Source of the DNA: Zygaena filipendulae | Taxonomy: Eukaryota > Arthropoda > Insecta > Lepidoptera > Zygaenidae | Length of the DNA stretch: 64,000 nucleotides | Assembly: GCA_907165275.2 (NCBI GenBank) | Contig: OU015671.1 | Span: 7,905,001 to 7,969,000 of the forward strand | Direction of reading: 5' to 3' | Shown: piece after piece, positions 34,269 through 46,292 of the stretch | Position numbering within the stretch: the first letter of the stretch is position 1 | Layout of the letters: the number at the start of each line of letters is the position of its first letter | Translations under genes and position numbers: made by a program | Notes under the pieces: generated by a model | What the model was told of the DNA's origin: nothing | The model's input: the letters and a program-made list of their open reading frames with translations, nothing else | The model's database searches: none

Positions 34269-37200
34269 CTAAAGCTTGAGCGGTTCCAGGGGTGAGCGGG
34301 GGGGTAAAGAGGATCTTAGAACCTCCTGGGTGGCGTCAAAGTCCAGTATTTGTTCGGGCGGGCAGTGTCGAGGCATTTGTACGGAGACTGGGAAACAACA
34401 ACCAACAAGTTTCCATTAAACTAACTAGACGTCGTTAGTTTCTAAGTTATAGGATCAAATGCTAAATAATATAGGTGGAGCACGCACACTAACGCATGCA
34501 GGAACGCACACACGCACGCATGCACGTGCCCACACATGACAAGTGTTCATACACCTTCAGTCCTTCCTACTTCCATCTGTTATCAATTTGCACTCTACAT
34601 TCCTCTTGGAAAAAAAAAACTTCAATTAAAAAAAAACTGAATCTTAAAACAATAGTACTACAGTTCAACTAGTCGAGTGTTTTTAATGCTGATTTATATA
34701 GGTATGTATTGATTTATGTGAATGAAGTGACTAACTTTACAGCTGATGGCAGTTGAGGCAAATACAGAATATAATAAAGAAGCGACACTCTCCGCCTCCC
34801 ACCATTTTCATGCCTCCTCATACCCCGCGAAAGTTTCTTGGCAAATTCCGAGGAAATTTTTTCAAATGTAGAATCTACGTGTGACAATTATTCACTGACA
34901 GCTGACAGTTACTGTCAGCACGCTGTCAACCTTACAACACGCACACGCACAACACCTGTACACGTTACTAGCCGGCCGTGTTTACTTGAATCAGTTCATT
35001 TGTATTGAGGGTCACCGGGCTGGTAGAGGTAAGAAAAGATCGGGGGTGCTTCAGGCATTTGTCGCCGTCTGCCGGCTGATATGACGAAGATGACCCGCGG
35101 TAATTTCGAAGTTCGGACACACAAATAACGTAGATTTCTATTGGTAAAAGAATTTTCAAAATCGGTTCAGTAGATTCAGAGATTACCCCCTACAACGTCA
35201 CAAAGTTACAAACTCACAAATTTTACCTCTTTATAATATAAGTATAGATTTCAGAGTTTCCGCGTGAATTCCGGGTTTCAATATAGGTATAACGAGGGTA
35301 ACAAACAAACAAAAAACAAATCGTCCCTCTTTATAATGTTAGTAATTAATATAGATGACGCTAATCACTCACGGTGTGGGTAAGTAGTAGGTGGAGTAGG
35401 TGGAGTGACGATCTTCGCAGGAGGCTAGTGGTGGCTGGACGCGGGAGGCTGAGAGTCGTGCTAAGTGGCCGGCAATGGGCATGTTGACTAATTTTTATTT
35501 TTTAGTCCGTCTTGTAGATTATTAAAAAATATTGGACACGTATTTTTCCTTTTTTTACGCAATCAAAAATGAACGGCGATATATTGAGTTGAAATTCCGC
35601 GTGACGTCACTATTCGGACAGTTTGTATGGCGGTTTTAGCGGCTAGTGACGTCACGACCCCCTCACCCTGAACTTTAATGGGCTTTATCTCTGTATATTT
35701 TACTTTATTTGAAAAAGCAAAAAATACGTTTTTTGTTTTCTAACTGACGGACTAATTAGAATTTTGATATTCAAAAGCAGTCAACGTCCCCATTGGAGAG
35801 GCCTATGTCCAGCAGTGGACTGGTATGGGCTGGTGATGATGATGATGATGGTGGTGATGATGGTGATGGTGATGATGGTGGTGATGGTGGTGACGACTCA
35901 CGGTGACGGCGAGCGGCGCGCCGGGGAAGGGCGCCAGGCAGACGAGGAGCACGGTCATGTTGTCGCAGCCGAGCCCGCCCGTGGAGCAGTTGGGCGCGAG
36001 GCAGCGCTGCATGAGCTGCTCGCACACCGCCGCCGGCTCCCACCCGCTCAGCAGGTGCGAGCGGCAGAACTTTATCACCTCCTGCGCAGCCGGCCGGGGC
36101 ACCACCGGCCGTTAGCGTTATGTACACCGAAAAACCCGAAATAAACCCAGTTCAAATTCAAATACATATACTTTACTGCCCCAAAAAAACTTGAATAACT
36201 AAAATAGGAAGAAAGGACAGAGCAAAAGGCAAGCGGGTGGTGGGTGCACAGCGTAACACCACAGCGTAATATATACAATACTAGCTGTCCCCCGCGATTT
36301 CATCCGCGGTAATTTCGGAGTTCCCGCGGAGGTTGCGGGAAAAAAGTACTCTATGTTCTTCAGTTCCCGAGAGAATTCCGGGATAAAAACTATCCTATCT
36401 TTTAAGTTGGCCCATATTATGAATGGTTACAAAATTTTATCAAAATCCGTTCAGTAGTTTCGGAGTCCATCGCGGACAAACAACGTGACACGTGATTTAT
36501 ATATATTAGATTAGATAGACTAGCTGTCCGTCGCGCTTTCACCCGAAGTAATTTCGGAGTTTCCGCGGGAATTCCGCGATTTTATTGCTCTTTATAATAT
36601 TAGTACCCATAGATAAAGATAATACAACACTAACAAATAGATTGCTTGCCGACATGGTAATGTATATACTCATATAGAATAGAACAGGAAAATAAAAGAG
36701 GAACATAGGAAAGAAAAGGACATAGCTTTTTATCCGGGAACTTTTGTGGGAACTCTGAAATTAACGCGGGTGAAACCGCGAGCATCAGCTAGTAATTTAT
36801 TAACTTTTCTTAAGACGCGGCTTAAGTTATAAAGGACATAGAGTAAGTTATAAAGGACTTATTATATAGACATTATACCATGTTATAAAGGACTAGCCGT
36901 CCCCCGGGTTCGCGTGAGAATTTCAGGATAAAAGTACCCTATGTCACTCGGTGAAAGAATTTACAAAATCGGTTCAGTAGATCCAGAGATTCCCCCCCTG
37001 CCCCTACAACGTCATGAACTCACAAACTTTACCTCTTTATAATCTCTATATATAAAATCCTTTGTCCTCAATGACTGATGCATTGCAACGCAGCGCACAG
37101 CCTAAACCGCTGATCATAGAGACCAGAAACTTAGAGGGTGTGTTCTTTGTATGACGCAGGCATCCGATAAGAAAGGATTTTTGAAAATTCAACCCCTAAG

Positions 37201-40200
37201 GGGATGAAAAAGGGTTGAAAAGTTTGAATGGAACAATACCGCGGGAACTTCGAAATTATCGCGGGTGAAACCGAGCGGGCCAGCTAGTATTAGTATATAA
37301 GTATAAAGTACTCACGTCATTGGAGAGCACCTCCCATATGCCGTCGCACGCGATCACGATGAACTCCCAGTCTTCGGTGATCTGGCGCACTTGGACGTCC
37401 GGGTACGCTGGAACATCGCAATGGGGATGTTGACTACTTTTGAAAATCAAAATTCTAATTAGTCCGTCAGTTAGAAAATAAAAAAAACAATAGACACGTA
37501 TTTTTTGCTTTTTCAAATAAATTAAAATATACAGTGATAAAGCGCATTAAAGTTTAGGGTGAGGAGGTCGTGACGTCACTAACCGCTAAAACCGCCATAC
37601 AAACTGTCCGAATAGTGACGTCACGCGAAATTTCAACTCAATATAATTATCGCCGTTATTTTTTGATTACGTAAAAAAAGAAAAAATACGTGTCCAATAT
37701 TTTTTAATAATCTAAGTACAAAAGGAACTAAAAAATAAACATCACAATCTATCTATGTACATATTATATAATGAAGAGATAAAGTAATCTCGAAAGTATC
37801 GTATCGTAAGAAGTAATCTCTAGAACTAGAATAGAATAACATTTATTTGCACAACACACAAGAATAATAGACAAACATTAAATAAGTGCCTAATCTAAAC
37901 CATGGACCAATAAAACTTAATAGGGTACTTGCATGAAATTTATAATAAGAAATTGTGTCAATATTTCAAAAATAGAGCCTTAGAAAAGCGTTATCGTGAA
38001 AGATTTACTAAAAAAATTTCAATAGTTTCCAAAATATTTTTTTGTGAAACGGAACGATGCAACGAAACACCAATCACAGCCAAGCTTGACACATGACGAC
38101 ACTTTTATTTTTTTAGGAAACATTTACCTCGTTCAGAGAAGGCAAAAGAAACTAAGTGCATACAGCCAACGCATATTTTCCATTTTCTGAAGTTTTTTAC
38201 TTTAAAATGCATCGGTAAGATGCATTTCGAGTCTTTACTGGAACTTTTGAAAGTAAATCGACACAGTTCAACCTTAATTTCGCTTTTGGATATTGAAGTT
38301 ATTTGTCTGTCAGTGTCACATGACCCTGTCAATACGACAGTGACATTTCTATCACAGATTAATAAGGCATAATCTTGAACAAGTGACGTCATTCCGCGTT
38401 TCGGCGGTAAGGTCTAAAGTAGGAACTTTGAAACGCTCTATTTAATTAATTTATGCATATATTTTTTTCTTTTTCTTGCTTTGTTTAAGTAGGCCATATA
38501 TCTTTAAAATAGACTGAAAAAAAACATGCAAGTACCCTATTTATATCTAAACTCATAGTTATCTTGCATGCTCTGCCGAAATAAAACTCTCACCGGTGAC
38601 GATCTGCTCCTGCGGCGAGAGCCTGTAGTTCCTCTTGAACACGTAGTCCCCGAAGGCCCTGGACAGCGCCAGGTTGCCGTTGACCCTGTTCAGCTGCACC
38701 CAGCCGCCGCCGGCCGTGATGCGGCGGTGCTCCTCCTCGTTGGTCGGCTTGTGGTCGTACGACAACTCCTCAGTCTGAAAAGTTTAATTCGCATCTAGAT
38801 ATCGAAAGAGAAAAGAAGAAGAAAAAACGAAAAAGAAGAAGAAATTTACCAACACATTATACTATGTTACCTTGGTATTCTCCAAGGTATGAAAATAAAA
38901 ATTCTAATTAGTCCGTCGTCAGTTAGAAAATAAAAAAATAATAGCCACGTATTTTTTGCTATTTCAAATTAATGAAAATAAACATAGATATAGCGCATTT
39001 TAGTTTAGGATGGGGGACTCATGACGTCAATATTCAGTACAAGCCCCATACAAACTGCACCGGGTTGTAACGTCACGCGAAATTTCAACTAAATGTATCG
39101 CCGTTATTTTTTGATTACGTACAAAAAGAAAAAATACGTGACCAATATTTTTTACTAATCCACATGACGGACTAAAAAAAAATTGTCAAGTAGCCAATTG
39201 CTCCAAGAAAAGATAAGAGAATAGACTAACTTTCCATCAAGTGGTATATATAGACAATAGTCTCTGCTAGCCAACGGCATTTTGTTAGCATGAGATCATT
39301 TGACCGCTGCGTGGTTCAAGGGCAAAGCTTAGCGGCCGAGAGTATTGTCAATCTATTCTCTTTCAATATATTATTTGAATTGCTCAATCGAATTATAATC
39401 ATTATTGACAATATGGCCCCAACTCAGCATAATGCTCTCTCACACATAGTAATAATATGTGCTGTGTTATTTTATCTGAATAATAAATATTGTCTATGTC
39501 TAATATCACAATGTAGACTTACAACGCCTCGCACGCTGGCGATCGCTCTAGAATCGCCCACATTGGCGCAATACAGGGTGTTGTCTTTGATCAGCACCAC
39601 CACAGCGGTGCTCCCGGCCACCTTCTCTTGCAGCATGTCCTCTTCCAGCATCGCTTGATCCATGTCCAGGAATCCCTGAGAGCGGGAGAAAATCAAGATG
39701 TCAGCAAGTTGGAGAAAACCACAGATTGTAATGCAATTTGTACCAAAGCTCTAAACCTAAAAACTATTTCTTTATTAACTGTTTTGTTAGTTTGTCAGGT
39801 ATTTCAGGTAAATCTATGGGCTTATACATATTGCCTGCCAACAAAACAATAAATTAAATAAAATAAAAATTAATTAATTTGGTCTGATATTGTGTAGAGT
39901 AGTAATTTTTGAACTACGGTTTTTAAATAATCATTTTAATTTTACTGTGATTTTATACTAACAAAGTAATAGAACGTCTATGCATTTGTTACATTCGATT
40001 TTATATAGAACGATAATACTCAAAAAAGCATACAAATGTCGCAGCTAACTAGCCGTTTAATTAACAGCCGGCATTTTGTATATTATGTACCTATTATTAA
40101 GAAAACGCACCCAACAAAAAGGATTTTGAACAAAAAGCCCGTGGGGAAGGGGATTCCCCGCGCCACATTTTCGAACAGTTTCGGAGCCGAAGTCGGAAGG

Positions 40201-42506
40201 TGTAATATCAAATTATCAATCGGAAGTTCTGACTTAACGGGAGTCGAGAGCGAATCTCTGTACATCCTTAGAGCAAACACTGCGCTTGGGCAGCCGCGTG
40301 CTACAGCTTATTAGGAGCTCTGAAGGTTAGGGAAAAAGTGATGTAACGATATTAATCCGATGGCTGACGCACGCGTCTATTGTGTAAATAAACCGTTATT
40401 ACGCAGTTTCTCATGTTATTGTATTGGTTCCTGAATTAAAATTTGTGAAACTGAATAATATTTACTTATTTGTTCAAGTGTCAGTAGGAAAATTATTTAT
40501 ATTTTAAATCAATAATAATGAAACGAAGACGCCATTGACGTACGATCCCTTTTGATGTTTATTGTGTGTCCCAGTAAAGGTTTGCCAGGGTATTTGCGTG
40601 GAGATTTAAACTGTAACCAAAAACCATAACCAAGTCGAATGGCGTCGATGGTAGCATGTAGTCATGTATGAGTACCCACCGCAACACATTTTATGTCCTT
40701 TTACAATATAACCGTATACCTAAGTTTACAATACAGTACAGTATATTGCATAACAGTGACATATACTTAATATCTTTAGTGTTTGTACCTATCTATTTAG
40801 TAGATATAATACATTTTGGTATTGAGTAAAGTTTGTAAATTTTGTCATGTACCCCAGAGGGTATAAAGAAATATGGTGTGGCTGTGGGTATATAAAGATC
40901 GGTAATATCACCCGACCGGGAGTCTTTTGTTAGACGCGGAGCGAGGCAGACGCGCGCTTGCGCTTGGATCTCACAGTAGTAGTAGTGGCGAGTCAGTGAT
41001 AAACCTACTTAGTGAGGGTTCCTTGTGAGGTGGTGATCACGACAATATTGATACTAACACAATGGGCATGTTGACTAATTTTTTTTTAGCCCGTCTTGTA
41101 GATTAATAAAAAATATTGGACATGTCGGAAATAATGATAGGAAACATGAAACTATAATAAGTAATGGCACCAACATAGTTATAGATTATACAGCATACCA
41201 GATATCCGTAGGGAACACGGAGCAGTGCCTGGGACTTGCGACCCAGGTGTAGGTTTAATGGGGCCCCTTTACAATGCATCAACGCTCACCTCCACTGCCC
41301 GTGCTCCCGACTTAAGCAAACCTCTGGAAATAATTAGATGACACAGCACACGTAATCACTATTAGATTGATACGACACTGATACGACACTATTTAACTGC
41401 ACTGAACCGAACACAAAGTAACAATGAATCGTGGCTTACGCATACCCGCGTTTTATATCAAGTTCTAACAAAGACGAGTCGGGCAATGGAGTGGAGCGGG
41501 GGAACGAACGTACTACAACCGCTATTAGTCGGCGGGAAACGTTATTGATAACGAAACTACCCTCTCGCCGACAGACACGTATTTTTTTTTACGTAATCAA
41601 AAAATAACGGCGATACATTGAGTTGAAATTTCGCGTGATGCCACTATCCGGACAGTTTGTATGGCGGTTTTAACGGTTAGTGACGTCACGACCCCCTCAC
41701 CCTAAACTTAAATGCGCTTTATCTCTGTATATTTTATTGAAAAAGCAAAAAATAGGTGTCTATTGTTTTTTTTATTTTCTAACTGACGGACTCACTACAA
41801 TTTTGATTTTCAAAAGTAGTCAGCATCCCCATTGTTTATACTAACACTTTTTTAACCCTTTCCCAGCAATTTTATACCTACTGCAATTAAACCTTTTTTT
41901 TTTCATTGAAAAAGAAAATTTCACAAATGTGAACACACCTTTAGTTAAAATAAGGATAAGATCTTTGAAAACACCTGTTTCATGGCTTCTGCAATATTGC
42001 CCAGTTGGTATTCAGGCCTAGCTGTAATGAACTTGTGTAAATGCTTGCCAGCGTACTCAGCAATGTTTGCCCCTGTGGAGGAAATAAAAACAATGGACAA
42101 ATTTTATCATTTGTTATAAACTCAAGCTTATTATGCACCCAATTAGCTGCAACTAGGATGGTATTTTATGGTGTTATCAATATAGAGTTTGTTTTAGTTT
42201 CTATATAACTTTGTAAGTTAGGGATCAATATTTTTTTTATTTTTTTTTCATATAATACCATCAACAACACTTCCTAAGAACACTCAACCAGAGATACAAT
42301 AAAATTGAAAATTTCGTACCACCATGGCCATCATAAACGGCAAAAAATGCAGTGCCGGGATCATCAGGCAACGATAGAATGTGTGTGTGTGAATCGTCCA
42401 TGGACACCCGCCATCCTTGCATGCACGAAGAGCCGACCACATAGCGGCTATCTTGACACGTCGTGGACTGCTTCTCAGTCACGGGCTCTGACAGAGTCTG
42501 CCCCAT
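34269..42506 (-). CDS. Protein phosphatase 2C, PPM family (T23F11.1/CG17746 type), 8 coding exons
   Basis: Mn2+/Mg2+-dependent Ser/Thr phosphatase, predicted 353 aa (C. elegans T23F11.1 is about the same). Exons 5'->3': 42506-42320, 42072-41975, 39675-39523, 38774-38594, 37407-37316, 36081-35902, 35424-35373, 34387-34269; every junction is in phase. The N-terminus MGQTLSEPVTEKQST and CMQGWR mark this subfamily; MGQTLSEP resembles a possible N-myristoylation site. PP2C motifs: WRVSMDDSH (usual MEDAH, so Glu to Asp at one metal ligand), FFAVYDGHGG, GSTAVVVLI, GDSRAIAS, YDHKP, RVNGNLALSRAFGD, ACDGIWEVLS, GGLGCDNMTVLLV. The C-terminal 56 residues (PPAKIVTPPTPPTTYPH onward) are Pro-rich and not conserved. 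A possible 5' UTR exon and an alternative last exon are listed separately. Exact symbol not assigned. Confidence 0.93.
34769..34830. repeat. Short GC-rich repeat, second copy
   Basis: Carries GCGACACTCTCCGCC and CATGCCTCCTCA, matching 11905-11962. Confidence 0.5.
35474..35798. mobile_element. MITE family A with two TGACGTCA sites
   Basis: Inverted ends CAATGGGCATGTTGACTA and, at the right, GTCAACGTCCCCATTG. The interior has perfect TGACGTCA palindromes at 35602-35609 and 35647-35654. Lies in PP2C intron 6. Confidence 0.85.
35822..35897. repeat. (TGG/TGA)n tract at the PP2C exon 6 donor
   Basis: Trinucleotide tract of TGATGG type, immediately downstream of the exon 6 donor GTGAGT on the minus strand. 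If the intron were retained it would add about 20 histidines and then stop soon after. Confidence 0.9.
36281..37287. mobile_element. Cluster of Helitron-like copies
   Basis: At least five Lep1-type pieces fill this PP2C intron. Minus copies start at CTAG 36281, 36530 and 36893; plus copies end at CTAG 36789-36792 and 37284-37287. Hairpins CCGCGG or variants occur at each CTAG. The last one ends about 29 bp from the donor of exon 5. Confidence 0.75.
37419..37745. mobile_element. MITE family A, abutting PP2C exon 5
   Basis: Begins CAATGGGGATGTTGACTA, only about 10 bp upstream of the acceptor AG of exon 5. It holds two TGACGTCA palindromes at about 37572 and 37617. The right end is degraded. 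Confidence 0.8.
37923..38537. mobile_element. TIR element E, copy 1
   Basis: 615 bp with ends GGGTACTTGCATG and CATGCAAGTACCC, flanked by TA on both sides. A 95-codon open frame (38105-38392, minus) recurs in the second copy (45815-46093) but I do not recognise it. Confidence 0.8.
38886..39204. mobile_element. MITE family A, degraded copy
   Basis: Same internal order as the other copies. One TGACGTCA is intact and the other has decayed (TAACGTCA). PP2C intron 3. Confidence 0.7.
40090..41060. other. Possible LTR-retroelement or promoter-like remnant in PP2C intron 2
   Basis: A moderately GC-rich unique block at 40120-40430, and a TATA-box-like segment at 40885-41040 (TATATAAAGATCGG, then GGAGCGAGGCAGACGCGCGC), resemble LTR promoter architecture. 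No coding frame is recognised. Identity is unresolved. Confidence 0.3.
41061..41837. mobile_element. MITE family A interrupted by a solo LTR
   Basis: MITE ends AATGGGCATG and CATCCCCATT, with ATACTAACAC just outside at 41051-41060 and, four bases further out, at 41838-41847. The MITE is cut by the LTR at 41123-41573. About 322 bp remain once the LTR and its duplication are removed. Confidence 0.85.
41123..41573. mobile_element. Solo LTR, 451 bp, with GACA target duplication
   Basis: Starts TGTCGG and ends CCGACA (TG...CA ends with short inverted repeat). GACA lies on both sides, and removing one copy restores the MITE sequence (ATTGGACACGTATT). No internal retrotransposon genes. A 4 bp duplication fits Gypsy-type insertion. 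Confidence 0.85.
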
Positions 42507-43398
42507 CACTCTGAAAGACATGCTTATTATGCAACGAAGCAAAAAAATATTAGAATTTTAATTTTTTTGCTGAAATACCAAAATCCCAACAAAAACATTT
42601 TCATGTAAAATGTTTCCAAGACGAGACCATATGACCCGCACTGTCAAAAGGTTATCAGATCTCATGTAGAGCCAAGCTTCTAACTCTACATGCCCTAACT
42701 TTACAAGCCATAGTTAATTGTATGTTCGTTAACTATACCAGGTGATAGTGAGTAAAAAATTAATCATACTCAAGTACTTTCCTATTAGTAATACTCACAT
42801 ATTATAAGTGTTGCAAATATAAAGATCTAAATCTTAAACAAGTGAGTATTCAAGATAAGAAAGTGTAAAGTATTAACTTCGGCACAATGTTTGATCTATG
42901 AATACCATAGATACTGATGTCATTTGCTATTCCTAGTTTCATATTATGTTAATTATTGCAAACAAGGAGAACTTAGTAAAATGTAAACGAAAAACATATA
43001 AAAATTTGAGTAGGTACCTAGTACCTATTTATGACACATTTGATTTTTCTTTTTATCGAAAACGTCAATTATCTTATAAATAATTATTTCTTCACAAGGT
43101 TATAGTAGGTAATTGAGATAATGGATTTATATACTTTATCGAATAAAATAATTAGTGAATGATAAAAAAATTATAGCTATTTGTTTACCTTTTTACGCGA
43201 TTACCAAAAGTAATTTAGAATATTTGGCTTCCCAAATATTTTCGTTTACCGACTCACTATTGCACTTACTATATTCACTCGTTAAAATAAATCGAACGTA
43301 GGTAAATACTACGATTATTGAGTTAATCGGTTATTATTTACGTTTCGAAGTATAACGTAGGTACCTACTCGCCGTGTACGTAGGTCTGCAGGTTAACC

Positions 43399-44066
43399 TA
43401 GCGATGCGCGATGTCGTCGATGTCGAGAGAATCAAGTCGAACATCTCGATAGTTTAAATATCTCGATAACAATCGATAGTTTCGATAGTTATCGATAGTC
43501 CGATAGTCCGACTCGTCGAGGCTATTATCTCGAATGTAGCGAGTTATGACTACAAGTCAGATTATCTCGATAACTATCAGTAGTTTCGATAGTTATCGAG
43601 TTATATACGACTAGCCCGAGTCAGAATATCTCGAATGATTTCATTGGTAATTATAATAGAAAGTTTGAAAACGGAAGCGCCGAGTGAGGTGGTCGTTGAA
43701 ATAAGAGTTGATTAATGAAACAAATTAATTTTTAAATAAGGAGTTTATTGTTTGGGGTGAGAACGATCAAAATATTAAAAAAAGTATTTTATAATAAAAT
43801 TGAACTACGATGTTGTGAACTGTCAGCACGTTGGTACTCAAACTTTTTGTTTTCGTAATGTCTATCTGATCACGTGGACAAATTTTCAAAAGTTTATATT
43901 TTGGAAACCACGAGGTGAAAAATTTGCCTTTTCTAAATTCGAGAATGGAAACACTGGTTGACATGAAACAACTGGTCCAAGAGCGAATCGATAGTTGACT
44001 CGATTGTAATTTTGAATCGATGCGATTGTTTCGATAGTTGAAATATCTCGCAATCGCGCATCACTA
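43399..44066. mobile_element. hAT-like element packed with ATCGATA motifs
   Basis: Inverted ends TAGCGATGCGCGAT and ATCGCGCATCACTA, flanked by near-identical 8 bp repeats GGTTAACC and GATTAACC, as expected for hAT insertion. About 668 bp with no transposase. The interior has many CGATA/TATCG motifs at both ends. Confidence 0.75.
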
Positions 44067-44290
44067 GATTAACCTACCTATTTCTATCAAACTATTTGAC
44101 ATTTTTGACAGGCGACAGACCCGATTTTTTTTTTCGCCCTGCATCTTAGAAACATAGGTTATCAATTTTGATGCGGAGGAAGAAAAAGTTTACAATGTTT
44201 AATTTTCAGCAACTCAGTAAAAATGACTGATCTTAACAAATCAACATATAACGTAACGTACAAAGATACATAAAAAAACATGTTACTTAC

Positions 44291-44350
44291 TAAGACGGAC
44301 GGACGGACGGAGTTTTTTGGCGGGAATCAAATATGGCGGTTCGATCATTT
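44291..44350 (-). promoter_or_regulatory. Candidate PP2C 5' UTR exon and promoter
   Basis: On the minus strand a strong donor (GTAAGTAAC at 44282-44290) follows a GTCCGTCC-rich stretch. Upstream lies GATTCCCGCCAAAA (complement of E2F-like TTTTGGCGGGAATC) and a CCGCCATAT block. PP2C exon 1 has a good acceptor (GTCTTTCAG) 4 bases before its ATG, so a 5' UTR exon upstream is expected. The link is inferred. Confidence 0.4.
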
Positions 44351-45583
44351 GTTTCATATTGATAAAAAATGGTTAAAAATTGATTTTATTGTGTTATAAG
44401 GTACTGTATTGGACAATAATTTTTACAATGACGACTTTTTATGTGCTCAAGAAGATAATATATGCCATTTCGAGGTGATTTCTTCGGTTTCCTCCAAGAA
44501 CTCCGAGAAAGATCTTGCAAGCTATAGCACCGTGACTTGCAATTTCAAACCGTAAAACAAAGCATTATTGAGCCCTATATAATATAGGTACTATTTAATT
44601 AGGAGTTAATTTAGTCTAAACTATAACAATAGGAACTTGTGTAATTGTAGGTAACGAATATAAGGCCTATGGCAAGTAGGAAAACTTCATACCTACCTAC
44701 TACTTCAATTGTATTTTACCGTCCTTCGATCACCTTCGATTGCCTTCGACCCGTAGGCCGTAACCATGTAGTTATACCTACCTATTAAATGCTTTCAAAT
44801 AATACTGACCTTATCATTCTCGATGTTGTAAACATAGCGAATTGCAACAGTGGATTGTTAAAAAATCGACTGTACTTAAAAAACCTAAACAATACCAAGT
44901 CAAAATCACATAAATTTCTATACAAACAACATGAAAACATCTAAAAATCTGACACTGAAATTTTATTTGTCATTAAAAAGGGACAAACTTTTTAATCGAT
45001 TTTGTCTTTTTGACCAGGACTATAGAGAGAAGAGATTTAATAAAATATTTGCTCCATTGCTTTGATATAAAAAAAATACTCAGCATCACAGTTTTATCCT
45101 TTAATATTATATGAATGTAAGTTTGTTTGTTACGCTTTCACGCCTTAACTACTCAACCGATTTTGCGTTAATTTACATAGCGTGCGCAAGCCGTCATCGC
45201 TTTCTCTTGAATGCAGACTTCACCATTTAAATATTTATTATTTTTATTTATTTATAATTCTAGCTGTTCACCGTGTTTTCACCCGCGTTAATTTGAGAGC
45301 TTCTGCAGCGGGAATTGAGGGCCCTTATTCACTATGACCACCAACATTCGCACTTCCCAAAAACGCAATCCCAAACGTTACAGGTACCTACCCAAATATT
45401 AGAAATTTTAATTCTGTATGCCGTTAGAGACGTTGTAAATGTGTAATTAATCCAATTTCAATATATAGGTAGATACGGTAAATAAAAGTATTAAATACGG
45501 TAGTGCATTTAATGGAGAATGGTGAATGAATTGAATTGAAAAACTTTATTTGACACAACATATGATGTAGATTTATGTATTAA

Positions 45584-45676
45584 CTAGCTGTTCCGCGCGG
45601 TTTCACCTGCAGTAATTTCGGAGATCCCGCGGGTATTCCGAGATAAAAGTACGTACTATCCTATTTTTTTGTCTAC
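45584..45676 (-). mobile_element. Lep1-type Helitron, truncated
   Basis: CTAGCTGTTCCGCGCGG start with hairpin, cut short next to TIR element E. Another minus copy starts just after that element, at about 46300, and runs to 46498. Confidence 0.65.
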
Positions 45677-45684
45677 CTATAATA

Positions 45685-46292
45685 GGGTACTTGCATGATT
45701 TTTTTTTTCAGTCTACATGGCCTACTTAAACAAAGCAAGAAAAAAAATGTGCATAAATTAATTAGATAGAGCGTTTCAAAGTTCCTACCTTAGACCTTAC
45801 CTCCGAAACGCTGAATGACGTCACTAGTTCAAAATTACGCCTTATTAATCTGTGCTAGAAGTGTCACTGTCGTATTGACAGGGTCATGTGACACTGACAG
45901 ACAGATGACTTTAATATCCAAAAGCGAAATTAAGGTTGAACTGTGTCAATTTACTTCCAAAAGTTCCAGTAAAGAATCGAAATGCACCTTACCGATGCAT
46001 TTTAAAGTAAAAAACTTCAGAAAATGGAAAATATGCGTTGACTGTGTGCACTTGGTTTCTTTTGCCTTCTCTGAAAGAAGAAATGTTTCCTAAAAAAATT
46101 AAAGTGACGTCATGTGTCAAGCTTGGCTGTGATTGGTGTTTCGTTGCAATGTTCCGGTTTACAAAATTAAAAGTTGAATATTTTGGAAACTATTAAATTT
46201 TTTTTAGTAAATCTTTCACGATAACGCTTTTCTGAGGCTCTATTTTTTAAATATTGACACAATTTCTTATTATAAATTTCATGCAAGTACCC
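45685..46292. mobile_element. TIR element E, copy 2 (inverted relative to copy 1)
   Basis: 608 bp with the same GGGTACTTGCATG ends and TA flanks as 37923-38537, in opposite orientation. Carries the same unidentified open frame (45815-46093, plus). Confidence 0.8.

Noticed and set aside
35425..35460. HDSQPPASSHH as a PP2C C-terminus before a TAG stop
   Set aside because: The TAG is better read as the splice acceptor of a 52 bp exon, which makes every downstream phase fit.
35764..36144. Overlapping 100-126 codon frames around PP2C exon 6
   Set aside because: Shadows of the GC-rich exon and the trinucleotide tract; only the minus frame with GLGCDNMTV is real.
40036..40314. 92-codon frame as a gene
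   Set aside because: No recognisable family, no splice context, lies within a PP2C intron with probable retroelement sequence.
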